DNA of 64,000 nt from Pontibacter russatus (GCF_009931655.1 NZ_CP047984.1:2931001-2995000), one strand, 5' to 3'; positions 34,118-43,759 are shown, numbered from the stretch's first letter. Notes: generated by a model not told the origin, from the sequence alone. Numbers and translations are program-made.

Positions 34118-35293
34118 ATGCTTAACCGCAGAACACTACGAATCAAGGCCATGCAGGCTATTTATGCTTACAAGCAGGCCGTGGGTTCCGATTACCTCCT
34201 GGCTTTGGACCATATAAGCGAGGATTTTGCCCCGGACCTGAACTCGATGGAGGTGCAGGACAGGAAACTGCTGGAGGGCAGAAAGCAAATCGCCACGCTG
34301 CTCTTCAAAGAGTGGCACGAAACCGGGCAGTTCGATGCGGAGGAGTCGGACAAGGAGACGGTGGACGCGGTGAACAGGGCGATCGTGTATTACCAGAACC
34401 TCCTCAAGAAGGACTACACCTTCTACGGCAACCAGATGCTGGCCGCCGTGGAGCGCATATATGACCACTATCTCGGCACGCTGCAGATACTGGAGGTGCT
34501 GGTGAGCCTGGTAGAGGAAGAGGAGGAGAAAAAGGAAAAGCGGTTTACGGCCACAAGCGGCCCCGACGTGACGCGCTTTCTGCAGAACCGCGTGGTGCAG
34601 CGCCTGCTCCGCAGCAAATCCTACCAGCAGCACATCATCCGGCGCAACATCAGTTGGGGCTCCGACATCAGCGAAATCCGGGCGGTATATAAAAGTATCC
34701 TGAAGCAAGACGAGGCCTTTCTGAACTACCTGGCGCTGCCCCAGCCGACCCTGGAGGACGACCTGGAAGCGGTGAAACATATTTTTAAAAACATTATCTT
34801 TAAAGAAAAAAACTTACAATCTTTGTTTGAGGAGCAGGATTTGAACTGGGTCGAGAACAAAGCCATTGTCAGGAGCCTCGTGAACAAAACCATCAAGATT
34901 TTCGGGGAGGAGCCCGAAGAGGAGGAGGTGCAACTGCTGGACCTTTCGGCGAACTGGGAGGACGATAAAGCCTTTTTCGAGGAGCTGTACTTCCAGACCG
35001 TGCAGGAGGAGGAGCGCTACGAGGCCATGATTGCCGAAAGCGTGAAGAACTGGGACGTGGAGCGGGTGGCCATGCTCGACAAGATTATCCTGAAGATGGC
35101 GCTCTGCGAGATGCACATCTTCCGCAGCATCCCCGTGAAGGTGACCATCAACGAGTACATCGAGATCTCGAAACTGTACAGCACACCCAAGAGCAAGCAG
35201 TTTATTAACGGCGTGCTTGACAAGATGGCACAGGATTTGACGACCAAAGGGGAGATCCGCAAATCGGGGCGGGGCCTGATCGACAACAAGTAG
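34118..35293 (+). CDS. nusB: Transcription antitermination factor NusB, long form
   Basis: NusB binds boxA RNA with NusE in rRNA antitermination. The protein has 391 residues, more than twice the E. coli length. The N-terminus MLNRRTLRIKAMQAIYAY is the NusB start. The core NusB helices resume at the C-terminus with WDVERVAMLDKIILKMALCEM, a variant of the conserved DR.E..LLR.A..E pattern, then SIPVKVTINEYIEISKLYSTPKSKQFINGVLD. The roughly 200-residue insertion between them is highly charged and helical. This long form is normal for Bacteroidota. It starts a seven-gene cluster that runs to coaE. Confidence 0.9.
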   Translation: MLNRRTLRIKAMQAIYAYKQAVGSDYLLALDHISEDFAPDLNSMEVQDRKLLEGRKQIATLLFKEWHETGQFDAEESDKETVDAVNRAIVYYQNLLKKDYTFYGNQMLAAVERIYDHYLGTLQILEVLVSLVEEEEEKKEKRFTATSGPDVTRFLQNRVVQRLLRSKSYQQHIIRRNISWGSDISEIRAVYKSILKQDEAFLNYLALPQPTLEDDLEAVKHIFKNIIFKEKNLQSLFEEQDLNWVENKAIVRSLVNKTIKIFGEEPEEEEVQLLDLSANWEDDKAFFEELYFQTVQEEERYEAMIAESVKNWDVERVAMLDKIILKMALCEMHIFRSIPVKVTINEYIEISKLYSTPKSKQFINGVLDKMAQDLTTKGEIRKSGRGLIDNK

Positions 35294-35376
35294 CAGGCGC
35301 TCTTCCCCGGGCCGGCCGGTGCGGCAGAAATGCCGTAAGGTATAAGAACGACCCGCGACTTAAAAGCATACGAACT

Positions 35377-35682
35377 ATGAGTAAAACGACAACCGTATTA
35401 TTGGCCTTCACGTCCGGCGCTGCCGTAGGTGCCATCACGGGCATCCTGTTTGCCCCCGAAAAAGGGAGGGAGACCCGCAGTTGGCTCAGCTACCGCTTGG
35501 AGAAATACCGTGACACGCTGGCCGACCTGACACAGCAACTGGTCGCCAAAACCGACAATCTGCCATCCAGCGCCAAGTCAGAAGGGCAGCGCGTGATACA
35601 GGACGCCAAAGACAAAGCAGAGAAGCTGCTGGGTGACGTGGACTCGCTCATCAACGAGATCAATAGCAGGAAAGAGATATAG
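35377..35682 (+). CDS. YtxH-domain protein
   Basis: The 101-residue protein has an N-terminal hydrophobic glycine-rich segment (about residues 5-25, AFTSGAAVGAITGILFAP) followed by EKGRETR, the usual YtxH beginning, and a long charged helix. YtxH proteins are membrane-anchored and often stress-related; no biochemical role is known. It lies 83 bases after nusB and 3 bases before idh, so it is in the same operon. Confidence 0.8.
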   Translation: MSKTTTVLLAFTSGAAVGAITGILFAPEKGRETRSWLSYRLEKYRDTLADLTQQLVAKTDNLPSSAKSEGQRVIQDAKDKAEKLLGDVDSLINEINSRKEI

Positions 35683-35685
35683 CGC

Positions 35686-36684
35686 ATGAGACAAGTTACC
35701 CTAATACCCGGCGACGGGATAGGTCCTGAGATTACAGAAGCTGTTAAAGCGGTCTTTAGTGCTGCCCACGTGCCCGTTGAGTGGGAAGAAGAGAACGCGG
35801 GCCAGACCACCTTTGATGCCGTTGGCGAGTTGATCCCCCAGACGCTGATTGCCTCTATCAACAAGAACAAGGTGGCCCTGAAAGGGCCCATCACCACGCC
35901 GGTGGGCAAGGGCTTCAAGAGCGTGAACGTGCAGCTGCGCCAGATGTTTGACCTGTACGCGAACGTGCGCCCCGCCAAAACCACCCCTGGCGTGAACACC
36001 CGCTTCGACAACGTAAACCTCGTGCTTTTCCGCGAGAACACTGAAGGGCTCTATTCGGGCCTGGAGATATTTGACGAGCGCCTGCAGATTGCCGATTCTA
36101 TTTCCCGCGTGACCCGCGAGGGCTGCGAGAAAATTGTGCGTGCCGCCTTCGAATACGCCACCAAACACGGCTGCAAACGAGTGACAGCGGTACACAAGGC
36201 CAATATCCTGAAACATGCCGGGGCGCTTTTCCTGGGGGTGTTCGACGAGATCGCCAAAGACTATCCTGCCGTGCAGGCCGACAACATCATCATCGACAAC
36301 ATGTGCATGCAGCTGGTGGTGAAGCCGGAGAAGTTCGATGTCATTGTGACGACGAACCTGTTCGGCGATATCCTGTCTGACCTTTGTGCTGGCCTGGTGG
36401 GCGGGCTCGGCGTGGTGGCCGGTGCCAACATCGGCGACGAGATTGCCATATTTGAAGCCGTACACGGCTCTGCCCCGGATATAGCTGGCAAGGGAATCGC
36501 GAACCCGACCGCGCTGCTCCGCTCGGCTATCCTGATGCTGTACCACATCGATCTGAAAGAGGAGGCGAAACATATTGAGGCGGCGCTGGAGGCAACCCTG
36601 GCGCACAAAGAGGAGTGTACCGGCGACCTGGGCGGAAAGGCCGGCACCATGGAGTTTGCCCGCCACATCATCTCAAGATTATAA
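35686..36684 (+). CDS. NAD-dependent isocitrate dehydrogenase (isocitrate/isopropylmalate family)
   Basis: The 332-residue enzyme decarboxylates isocitrate to 2-oxoglutarate or, less likely, acts on isopropylmalate or homoisocitrate. It starts MRQVTLIPGDGIGPEI. The substrate-binding loop VNVQLRQMFDLYANVRP and the ENTEGLYSG motif (which has the Ser-free form of NAD-isocitrate dehydrogenases) are present. The metal-binding Asp are in NLFGDILSDLCAGLVGG and the nucleotide-binding HGSAPDIAGKGIANP is typical. The short length resembles the mitochondrial IDH3 type. No leu genes are nearby, which favours isocitrate. It is cotranscribed with the YtxH gene. Confidence 0.87.
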   Translation: MRQVTLIPGDGIGPEITEAVKAVFSAAHVPVEWEEENAGQTTFDAVGELIPQTLIASINKNKVALKGPITTPVGKGFKSVNVQLRQMFDLYANVRPAKTTPGVNTRFDNVNLVLFRENTEGLYSGLEIFDERLQIADSISRVTREGCEKIVRAAFEYATKHGCKRVTAVHKANILKHAGALFLGVFDEIAKDYPAVQADNIIIDNMCMQLVVKPEKFDVIVTTNLFGDILSDLCAGLVGGLGVVAGANIGDEIAIFEAVHGSAPDIAGKGIANPTALLRSAILMLYHIDLKEEAKHIEAALEATLAHKEECTGDLGGKAGTMEFARHIISRL

Positions 36685-36728
36685 TTCATATATAACCAAG
36701 TAGCATAGAACCCTTACACGTAACTGAT

Positions 36729-37277
36729 ATGAGAAAGAGCCTGATTTTTGCAGCAAGCCTTGCTGTAGCTGTTTTCACTGCTAGCTGCGACAACAACGCA
36801 GGGAACGATACAGTAGCAAGCGAAGCCTCCGTGGCAGAAAGCAACGCCGCACAGCCAATCGAGAACCCGAACGTGGTAACCGCCGCTGCTGAAGGCGAAG
36901 CCGGTGCCACAGACGCCAACGCTCCTGTCATTACCTTTGAAGAAACCGAGTATGACTTCGGCACCATTAAGCAGGGTGACGTGGTGGACCACACGTTCAA
37001 GTTCACGAACACGGGCAAGTCGCCGCTGATTATCGAAAGCGCCACGGCCTCCTGCGGCTGCACCGTGCCGCAGCCGCCCACAGAGCCGATTGCCCCGGGT
37101 GAGACAGGGGAGATTGACGTGAAGTTTAACAGCGCCGGTAAAATGGGGCAGCAGTACCCCACGGTTACGGTGCGTGCCAACACGCAGCCTAACATCGTGA
37201 AAGTGTCCATGAAGGGCAATGTGGAAGCCAACAGCATCCCGACTGCCGGAGCAGACGGACCGGTGCGCCGCAACTAA
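36729..37277 (+). CDS. DUF1573 lipoprotein
   Basis: The 182-residue protein has a signal peptide ending VFTASC (lipobox Cys at about residue 20) and an Ala/Glu-rich linker. The DUF1573 Ig-like domain follows (about 75-175) with ITFEETEYDFGTIKQGDVVDHTFKF, TNTGKSPL and SCGCTVPQ. The domain is very common in Bacteroidota and is thought to be an Ig-like fold; its role is unknown. Gene order DUF1573-yajC-ybbR-coaE is conserved in this phylum. Confidence 0.87.
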   Translation: MRKSLIFAASLAVAVFTASCDNNAGNDTVASEASVAESNAAQPIENPNVVTAAAEGEAGATDANAPVITFEETEYDFGTIKQGDVVDHTFKFTNTGKSPLIIESATASCGCTVPQPPTEPIAPGETGEIDVKFNSAGKMGQQYPTVTVRANTQPNIVKVSMKGNVEANSIPTAGADGPVRRN

Positions 37278-37314
37278 GCTGCCACGCCGTTTATAGAGTC
37301 TACACCCCAGCTAT

Positions 37315-37623
37315 ATGAAAAATATCCTGTTACAGGCGCCAGACGCGGGTATGCTGCCCCAGCTACTCATGTTTGGCGCCATTATCCTCGTCTTCTACTT
37401 CTTCATGATCAGGCCGCAGCAGAAAAAGGTGCGTGACCAGAAGAAATTCCGCGAAGAGCTCACCAAGGGCATGATGGTGATCACCATCGGAGGCCTGCAC
37501 GGCAAACTGATTGCAATAGACGACGATACCATAACGTTAGAAGTTGATAAAGGCGTACGCCTGACGTTTGACAAGGCTTCCGTATCAATGGAGGCCACCA
37601 TGAGGTTGCAAAAGCCAGCTTAA
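37315..37623 (+). CDS. yajC: Preprotein translocase subunit YajC
   Basis: YajC is a small inner-membrane partner of SecDF. The 102-residue protein has one membrane helix (about residues 16-33) followed by FFMIRPQQKKVRDQKKF, the YajC signature, then GMMVITIGGLHGKL and a beta-rich cytoplasmic tail. It is 37 bases after the DUF1573 gene and its stop is one base from the start of ybbR. Confidence 0.93.
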   Translation: MKNILLQAPDAGMLPQLLMFGAIILVFYFFMIRPQQKKVRDQKKFREELTKGMMVITIGGLHGKLIAIDDDTITLEVDKGVRLTFDKASVSMEATMRLQKPA

Positions 37624-37624
37624 A

Positions 37625-38632
37625 TTGCCTGTTGAGAAAGCAAAAGATATAGTTCTGTGGCTTGTGAGGCCATTCCAGCCACGCACAAAGCACTACTGGC
37701 GGGTAGTGGTGCTTTGCTTTGTGGCGGCCTCCACCTTCTGGCTTCTCAACGCGCTCAACAAAAGCTACTCCACGCAAACCACTTACCCCCTCCGGTTTGT
37801 GTACGACCAGCGCGCGCTCATTCCCATCAGGCCGCTGCCGGAGGAGGTTGCCATCAACGTGACCGGCAAAGGCTGGAAACTGCTGCGCAAGACCCTGCGC
37901 CTGGAGGTGCAACCGGCCGAAATCTACATCCGCAACCTGCCCCGCAACAACTACCTGCTCGGTTCGGCGCTGCGCCCGGCCCTGGTCAATTCTCTGGATG
38001 GCCTGGAGCTGAACTTTGTGGTGACAGACACCATCTTCTTCCACTTCGATGAAAAAGTAACCGAGCGCTTTCCGCTGCGCCTCGCCACCTCGCGCCCCCT
38101 CACCGACAACCAGCACGTGGTGCTCGGGCCGGTGCGCATTTCTCCGGACTCCGTCACCTTTACTGGGCCAGCGTCGCTTATTGACAGCCTGCCCAACCCC
38201 TTTGTGCTGCACCTGCCCGAGCAGCAGGAGCCGCTGACGGAGACCGCTGAGATATCGGTGCCGATAGAATACGGCGATGAGTCGCTGATACAGGCCAATG
38301 TGCAGGAGGCGCAGATAGCCGTAACCGTGAAGAGCCTCGCCCAGGACGAACGGCAGGTGCCCCCAGATCTGATCAATGTGCCGGAAGGCGTAAGGCTGGC
38401 CATACGGCCACCCCTCACGATGGTGCGTTACCAGGTGCTGCAGGACTCCCTGCCCTTGCTAGACCAACGCGGCTTTAAAGTAGTTTTGGATTACAGCAAG
38501 CTCCATGCGCAGGACTCCACCATAGTGCCCGAACTGGTGCAGAAGCCACGGGGCGTCCGCAACATTGTCATGTGGCCGGACAGGTTTAAAGTAGTGAGGC
38601 AGCAACAGGTGCAGCCACAGCAACCACAGTAG
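37625..38632 (+). CDS. YbbR-like domain protein
   Basis: The 335-residue protein has one N-terminal membrane helix (about 26-43) after a basic segment, and an extracytoplasmic part made of YbbR-like beta-barrel repeats (about 50-320), ending in a Gln/Pro tail. YbbR proteins in Firmicutes regulate the diadenylate cyclase CdaA; here cdaA is elsewhere in the window (1-668), so a functional link is only a guess. The start codon is TTG, one base after the yajC stop. Confidence 0.82.
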   Translation: MPVEKAKDIVLWLVRPFQPRTKHYWRVVVLCFVAASTFWLLNALNKSYSTQTTYPLRFVYDQRALIPIRPLPEEVAINVTGKGWKLLRKTLRLEVQPAEIYIRNLPRNNYLLGSALRPALVNSLDGLELNFVVTDTIFFHFDEKVTERFPLRLATSRPLTDNQHVVLGPVRISPDSVTFTGPASLIDSLPNPFVLHLPEQQEPLTETAEISVPIEYGDESLIQANVQEAQIAVTVKSLAQDERQVPPDLINVPEGVRLAIRPPLTMVRYQVLQDSLPLLDQRGFKVVLDYSKLHAQDSTIVPELVQKPRGVRNIVMWPDRFKVVRQQQVQPQQPQ

Positions 38633-38636
38633 CATC

Positions 38637-39233
38637 ATGCTGAAAATAGGCATCACCGGCGGAATAGGGGTAGGGAAGACAGTCGTCTGCCGCATGTTCG
38701 CGTTGCTTGGGGCACCTATATATGACTCTGACGCACGCGCCAAGTGGCTGATGCGCCACGACGAGGCGCTCCGGCAGGAACTCATAGCCGCCTACGGGCC
38801 CCAGACTTTCACGAAGGCAGGCGACTTAAACCGCCCTTACCTTTCCACGATTGTGTTCAACGACCTGGAGCGGCTGGAGCAACTCAACAGCTTGGTACAC
38901 CCGCATGTGGGCAACGACTTCGCCAATTGGGCAGCCACGCACGCCGACAAACCCTATGTGCTGAAAGAGGCCGCTCTGATGTATGAGTCAGATGCCTGGA
39001 AACAGATGGACCAGATCATCACGGTCTATGCCCCGGCGGATGTGCGCATCAGGCGGCTGCTCCAGCGCGACCCGCACCGCACAGAGGCTGACATAAAGGC
39101 TATTATGGCCAAGCAACTGAGTGAGGAAGAGCGCATGGCCCGCGCCGACCATATTATATATAACGACGACCGGCAATTGCTCATCCCGCAGGTGCTGAAA
39201 CTGCACGCGCATTTTTCCGCCATCACCGCATAG
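38637..39233 (+). CDS. coaE: Dephospho-CoA kinase
   Basis: CoaE catalyses the last step of CoA synthesis. The 198-residue protein starts MLKIGITGGIGVGKTVVCRMF, with the P-loop at residues 8-15. YDSDARAKWLM, the LVHPHV motif and the lid RDPHRTEADIKAIMAKQ are as expected. It is the last gene of the nusB cluster, four bases after ybbR. Confidence 0.95.
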   Translation: MLKIGITGGIGVGKTVVCRMFALLGAPIYDSDARAKWLMRHDEALRQELIAAYGPQTFTKAGDLNRPYLSTIVFNDLERLEQLNSLVHPHVGNDFANWAATHADKPYVLKEAALMYESDAWKQMDQIITVYAPADVRIRRLLQRDPHRTEADIKAIMAKQLSEEERMARADHIIYNDDRQLLIPQVLKLHAHFSAITA

Positions 39234-39395
39234 CTTCTTCTTATTTACTTTGTTTCTTGTTATATATAATCTGTCGCCAGCGAAGAGTGGGTGGCCGGAT
39301 ACGATAGCCCGACCTGTAGCGTTGCTTTAGCAGGGCATACAGGCAAAGCGGCTGTGGTATATAGGAATAGGCAAAACAACGAGAGGCAGGGACAT

Positions 39396-39426
39396 AAAAA
39401 AAGGACAACTTTGCAGTTGTCCTTTT
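39396..39426 (-). terminator. Terminator after tRNA-Val
   Basis: AAGGACAACT and AGTTGTCCTT form a 10-bp stem with loop TTGC. On the minus strand it is followed by a T-run (complement of AAAAAAA). It starts two bases after the tRNA end. Confidence 0.85.
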
Positions 39427-39427
39427 G

Positions 39428-39502
39428 TGGGGCGTACTGGATTCGAACCAGTGACCCCCTGCTTGTAAGGCAGGTGCTCTGAACCAGCTGAGCTAACACC
39501 CC
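39428..39502 (-). tRNA. tRNA-Val (anticodon TAC)
   Basis: On the minus strand the acceptor GGGGTGT pairs with ACGCCCC, the D arm is GCTC..GAGC, the anticodon arm is CCTGC-CTTACAA-GCAGG with TAC, and the T arm is ACTGG-TTCGAAT-CCAGT. The discriminator is A. The length is 75 nt and CCA is not encoded. A TTG-N19-CATATTTG promoter-like pattern lies upstream on the minus strand (about 39540-39572). Confidence 0.95.
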
Positions 39503-39695
39503 ATTCTATACCGTTAGGAACCTTTTGTCCCTGTTTGATGATGCAAATATGAAGCATATTTTTTTAACCGCAAAACATTTGCAGAAAAATTGTCAAAATT
39601 TTTTTCCGGGCAAACAGCCGCTTGTGCGCGTGTTTTAACTGCTGTACCTTTAGCTTCGGTAAGGCCCTATATATCTGAACTTTCGGGTGGTGAAA

Positions 39696-42209
39696 ATGAG
39701 GTTTATTAAAAAAATGCTATTTTATGCAGTTGCCGTCATGGTGGCTGCCGTGGGCATAGCTGTGGCGTTGGTGTACACCTATCAGGATAAAATCATCGGG
39801 CTTTTTGTGGCGGAGGCCAACAAGCACATCCGGACCAAGGTGGAGGTGGGCCAGATTTCGCTTTCGCTGTTCGACAAGTTCCCGCATGTGGCCGTGAGCC
39901 TGGACCAGGTGAACGTACATGAGGGCCTGCCGGAGAGCGAGGAGTCGCTGGCGCGGGCCGATAAGCTGTACTTCACCTTCAGTGTGCTGGACGTGCTGCG
40001 CGGCACCTACAGCGTGAAGGAGTTTTATATGGAGAAGGGCGAGGTGTATGTAAAAGTGCTGCCGGACGGGACAGTGAACTACGAGGTGTTTGCCGCCGAT
40101 ACAACTTCTTCAGGCGGCAGCGAAGGCTTTTCTTTTGACCTGGAGAAGATGAGCCTGCATAATGTAGACATGCACTATATAGACCAGCAACTCCAGCACA
40201 CCTATAACGTGAACGCGCAAGAGCTGGTGGCCGCCATGGCGATCACCCCTGAAGCCATTGTGATAGAGGCAAACGGCAACACCACCATCCATAACATCAA
40301 GGTGGGCACCGGCGAATATTTCAAGGGCAAAAAGGTTAATCTGGCAACAGACCTCACCATAGCCCGGAAGGAGCAGGCGATACAACTGCAGCCGTCGCTG
40401 GTGAAGATAGAGGGCGCTGCCTACGAGGTGGCCGGCGCTATCGACTATACCGGCCCCACGTTCCTCGACCTGAAGGTGGAGGGGAAGAACACCAACATAC
40501 AGTCTATGCTGTCGCTGCTGCCGCAGGATATAACCCGTGAGTTCAGCCAGTACCGCAGCGAGGGGGATATATACTTTTCCGGCACCGTGAAAGGCAACGC
40601 GTCCGCGAAGGAAACACCCCTTATCAGCGTCAGCTTCGGGGCCCGCGATGCCTCCTTTTACCACCCCGATGTGAAGCAGCGGGTAGAGAAGATTAACCTG
40701 AAAGGCAGCTTTACCAACGGGGAGAAACAGAATGCCAGCACCTCCACGCTTAAGCTGGAGAACCTGAGCGGCGTGCTGAACGGAAGGCCGTTCAAGGGCA
40801 ACCTGACGTACCGCAACTTCAACAACCCTGACATTGCCTTTGATGTGCAGGGGATGCTGGACGTAGGCTATGTGCTGGGGCTGGCCAAACTGGACGAGGT
40901 GCGCAAGGGAAGCGGCCTGGCTGACGTGCGCATTGCGTTCTCTGGCAACCTGAACGAGTTCAAGGCCCGCCCCGGCAACAGCACCGTCAGCACTACCGGT
41001 GATGTCACGCTGCACAACGTGTCGCTCACCATGCAGGACCTGCCCTTGCCGCTGCGCAACCTGAGCGGCAACTTCATGTTCAAGCGCAACGACGTGGCGG
41101 TGTCGGATTTCAAGGGCAGGTGGGGTGACTCTGACTTTGTGATAAACGGCATGTTCAGGAACATGATGGCCTGGCTGCTGCTGCCTCGGCAGCGCCTGCT
41201 GGTGGAGGCCGACTTCAAAAGCAATTACCTCAACTTCGACCAGTTGCTGAGCGAGGAGCAGAACACCGCCGAGGCAGACCGCACCGGCACCGGCGACAGC
41301 TACAAGTTTGCGATATCGCCGAACATCGCCTTCGACCTGAGCGCCTCCATCGACAGGCTCCGGTTCAGGCGCTTCCGGGGCAAGCAGGTGCAGGGGGAGG
41401 TGAAGCTGCGCAATCAGGTGTTGTCGTCGCCGAACATATCCTTTGAGGCCATAGGGGGCGAATTTGCGGTGCGCGGCTCTCTCGACGCCCGCACCCGCGA
41501 CCATATCAAACTGAGCACAGCCGCGAAACTCACCAACATGAGCGTGGACAGCCTTTTCTACGTGTTTGAGAACTTTCACCAGAATTTTATAGAAGCGCGC
41601 CACCTGCGCGGCCAACTCACTGCCAACATCGTGTCGGATGTGTTCCTGAACAGCCAGCTCGACCCCAAAACCAATCTGCTGCAGGCCGAGATAGACGCCA
41701 CCGTGCGCAACGGGCAGCTCATCAACTTTGCACCCATGCAGAAGATGTCGGCGTTTGTGAAACGCTCAGAGCTGGCCAACATGCGCTTTGCCGAGCTGCA
41801 CAACAATTTCTGGATACAGCAGCGCACCATTTATATACCGGAGATGGATATCCGGTCCAATATTTCGGCAGCGCCCACGGTGTCCATATCAGGCACGCAC
41901 ACCTTCGACCAGCAGATGGATTACAAGATAAAGCTGCCCTTGTTCGGGAGCCGCCGCCCTGACAAAGACCTGGCTTTTGGAGTGGTGGCCGAAGACACGG
42001 ATGCCGGTAACAGCAGCCTCTTCCTGACGCTGAAGGGGAATGAGCAGGATTTCAAGCTGGCTTACGACAAGGAGCGGGTGCGCCAGAAGGTGAAAACGGA
42101 CCTGAAGGAGGAGGGACGGGAGCTGAAAGACCTGCTGCGCGGCAAAAAGCCGAAGACAGAGGAAAAGGAAGTGGAGCTGGCCGAGGACACCTACTTCGAC
42201 TTCGATTAG
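39696..42209 (+). CDS. AsmA-like outer-membrane biogenesis protein
   Basis: From the ATG at 39696 the protein has 837 residues. An N-terminal membrane helix (about 5-28) is followed by a very long beta-rich periplasmic region with the AsmA beginning (VEVGQISLSLFDKFPHVAVSLDQVNV) and the AsmA C-terminal domain (LLQAEIDATVRNGQLINFAPM and SGTHTFDQQMDYKIKLPLFG). AsmA-like proteins are thought to bridge the membranes and move phospholipids. The C-terminus is acidic and Lys/Glu-rich (about 790-837). Two GTG codons lie upstream in frame. It is monocistronic, with a terminator behind it. Confidence 0.87.
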   Translation: MRFIKKMLFYAVAVMVAAVGIAVALVYTYQDKIIGLFVAEANKHIRTKVEVGQISLSLFDKFPHVAVSLDQVNVHEGLPESEESLARADKLYFTFSVLDVLRGTYSVKEFYMEKGEVYVKVLPDGTVNYEVFAADTTSSGGSEGFSFDLEKMSLHNVDMHYIDQQLQHTYNVNAQELVAAMAITPEAIVIEANGNTTIHNIKVGTGEYFKGKKVNLATDLTIARKEQAIQLQPSLVKIEGAAYEVAGAIDYTGPTFLDLKVEGKNTNIQSMLSLLPQDITREFSQYRSEGDIYFSGTVKGNASAKETPLISVSFGARDASFYHPDVKQRVEKINLKGSFTNGEKQNASTSTLKLENLSGVLNGRPFKGNLTYRNFNNPDIAFDVQGMLDVGYVLGLAKLDEVRKGSGLADVRIAFSGNLNEFKARPGNSTVSTTGDVTLHNVSLTMQDLPLPLRNLSGNFMFKRNDVAVSDFKGRWGDSDFVINGMFRNMMAWLLLPRQRLLVEADFKSNYLNFDQLLSEEQNTAEADRTGTGDSYKFAISPNIAFDLSASIDRLRFRRFRGKQVQGEVKLRNQVLSSPNISFEAIGGEFAVRGSLDARTRDHIKLSTAAKLTNMSVDSLFYVFENFHQNFIEARHLRGQLTANIVSDVFLNSQLDPKTNLLQAEIDATVRNGQLINFAPMQKMSAFVKRSELANMRFAELHNNFWIQQRTIYIPEMDIRSNISAAPTVSISGTHTFDQQMDYKIKLPLFGSRRPDKDLAFGVVAEDTDAGNSSLFLTLKGNEQDFKLAYDKERVRQKVKTDLKEEGRELKDLLRGKKPKTEEKEVELAEDTYFDFD

Positions 42210-42224
42210 GGTAAAACCAACAGG

Positions 42225-42271
42225 GAAAGCTGCTATAGCGATGTGTTATAAAGCACCCTGTAGCAGCTTTC
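42225..42271 (+). terminator. Terminator after the AsmA-like gene
   Basis: GAAAGCTGCTA (42225-42235) pairs with TAGCAGCTTTC (42261-42271), with a long loop. It is 16 bases after the stop codon and is followed by TCTATATAA. Confidence 0.6.
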
Positions 42272-42535
42272 TCTATATAAAGTGTAAATAGAGGTGGTTA
42301 TATATGGAGTAATTTATATACTCCGTTCACATGCCAGTTTCATGCGTTCACGTTAAAAAAGGAGCTGTGTCAATGGTATTACGGGTTTCGCTGTAACTAA
42401 GGTCGGAGCGGGGCGTTAAAGAAATCAAAACTGCAACAAGGGTTTGCGGTAATGAGGTTTAGAACTAAATAATGAGTGGAGGCTACACTTCTGCAGCCGC
42501 CATTATAAAAATAGAAAATTAATAATATAAGGGTG
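42272..42535. other. Intergenic stretch without a gene
   Basis: About 260 bp, A+T-rich, with TATATA words around 42300-42320. No open frame or RNA gene was seen. Confidence 0.5.
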
Positions 42536-42566
42536 AAAAAAAAGCCGGGGCTTCCCCGGCTTTTTT
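42536..42566 (-). terminator. Terminator of the mechanosensitive channel gene
   Basis: AAAAAAGCCGGGG and CCCCGGCTTTTTT form a 13-bp stem around CTT, with A and T runs on each side. It is a classical intrinsic terminator 18 bases after the stop of the minus-strand gene. Confidence 0.9.
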
Positions 42567-42583
42567 GTTCATATATAGTTAGG

Positions 42584-43759
42584 CTACTCCATATCCGATT
42601 CCCTTGTATAGGAAGGCCTTTCTAGCGTTGTGGTGGGTGGATTCTGCGACGGGCGCTTTAGGTACAGCGTCTGTGTCGGCATGGCAAAGGCTGCGCCGTG
42701 GCGTCCTACAATTTCCACAATCTTATAATTGATTTCCTCTTTCACATCAATGTACTCGTTCCAGTCCATGGTGTCCACAAAATACAGCACCATCACATCC
42801 TTCGAGTGGGAGGCAAGGTTCAGGAAACGCACGCGGCCGTCTGAATTGGTGCGGGGATGGCTGTCTATAAAGGCCTGTATATCGCGGGTGATGGCCCGCA
42901 TTTGCTCGGAGGAGGTGTGGTAGGTAAGGCTGATGTCGAACTTGGCGCGCCGGAAAGTGCGCAGCGTCAGGTTGTCCAGCGGCTTGTCTATCATGAACTT
43001 GTTGGGCAGCGTCACAAAACTCTTCTCGAGGGTGCGGATGCGCGTGCTACGGAAGCCTATCTTCTCTACCACACCCACCAGCTCCGCCACCTGCACTAGG
43101 TCGCCCACCACAAAGGGCTGATCCAGGAAGATGGTGAAAGAGGCCAGCAGGTTCTCGAGACTCTCCTTGGCGGCAAAGGCAATGGCCAGGCCTCCCACGC
43201 CGAGCCCTGCCACCAGCCCTGCCACGTTCACCCCGAACACGAGGCCCAGCATCGCCAGGAACGAGAAAAGCACGATCAGCACCTTCGAGAAGTCCTTGAA
43301 GAAAGGCACCAGTTGATCGTCCAGTTTGGAGGCGGTCTTCTCGGCCCGGAGCTTAAATATCAGCCCAATGAAATCGACGAAGCGCAGGATCACCCACGTG
43401 AGCGCCACGATCACGAACACTTGGTAGGTGCGGAAGGCGAAGGCCTTGATGATGTGATCGCCGTCGCGTATCTCGGTGGGATCGAGGGGGTAGTTCAGCG
43501 CCACGAACGCGAAGTACATGAACACAAGGAAGAGCAGCACCTCCAGCGGCTGTATGAGCAGGCGCTTGAAAGCCTGCTGGTTGTCTTCCCCGGCCGTGAA
43601 GCGGTTTACCAGCTTATACAGTATCCTGGACAGCAACCGCGACAGCACGGTCTTGAAGATGAAGCCGAACAGCAGGATGCCCGCGAAAATCAAAAAATCA
43701 CGCACCGTATTGCCTAAAAACTCATAGGCGAGTATTTCTCTCCAGTTCATGGTGTTCAT
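42584..43759 (-). CDS. Mechanosensitive ion channel family protein (MscS-like)
   Basis: The 391-residue membrane protein should act as a small-conductance mechanosensitive channel protecting against osmotic downshock. Four to five hydrophobic segments lie within residues 15-200. The pore helix is the Gly/Ala-rich GVNVAGLVAGLGVGGLAIAFAAKE, followed by ENLLASFTIFLDQPFVVGD, the MscS core, a beta domain with TLEKSFVTLPNKFM and a C-terminal alpha/beta domain. An ATG three codons downstream (43750) is an alternative start. It begins directly after the stop of the dehydrogenase gene, so the two are cotranscribed. Confidence 0.9.
   Translation of the reverse strand: MNTMNWREILAYEFLGNTVRDFLIFAGILLFGFIFKTVLSRLLSRILYKLVNRFTAGEDNQQAFKRLLIQPLEVLLFLVFMYFAFVALNYPLDPTEIRDGDHIIKAFAFRTYQVFVIVALTWVILRFVDFIGLIFKLRAEKTASKLDDQLVPFFKDFSKVLIVLFSFLAMLGLVFGVNVAGLVAGLGVGGLAIAFAAKESLENLLASFTIFLDQPFVVGDLVQVAELVGVVEKIGFRSTRIRTLEKSFVTLPNKFMIDKPLDNLTLRTFRRAKFDISLTYHTSSEQMRAITRDIQAFIDSHPRTNSDGRVRFLNLASHSKDVMVLYFVDTMDWNEYIDVKEEINYKIVEIVGRHGAAFAMPTQTLYLKRPSQNPPTTTLERPSYTRESDME

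Noticed and set aside
36714..37273. Minus-strand frames opposite DUF1573
   Set aside because: They are shadows; the plus strand has signal peptide and domain.
37625..38632. A functional YbbR-CdaA pair in this window
   Set aside because: They are 37 kb apart and in different operons; the link is only by analogy with Firmicutes.
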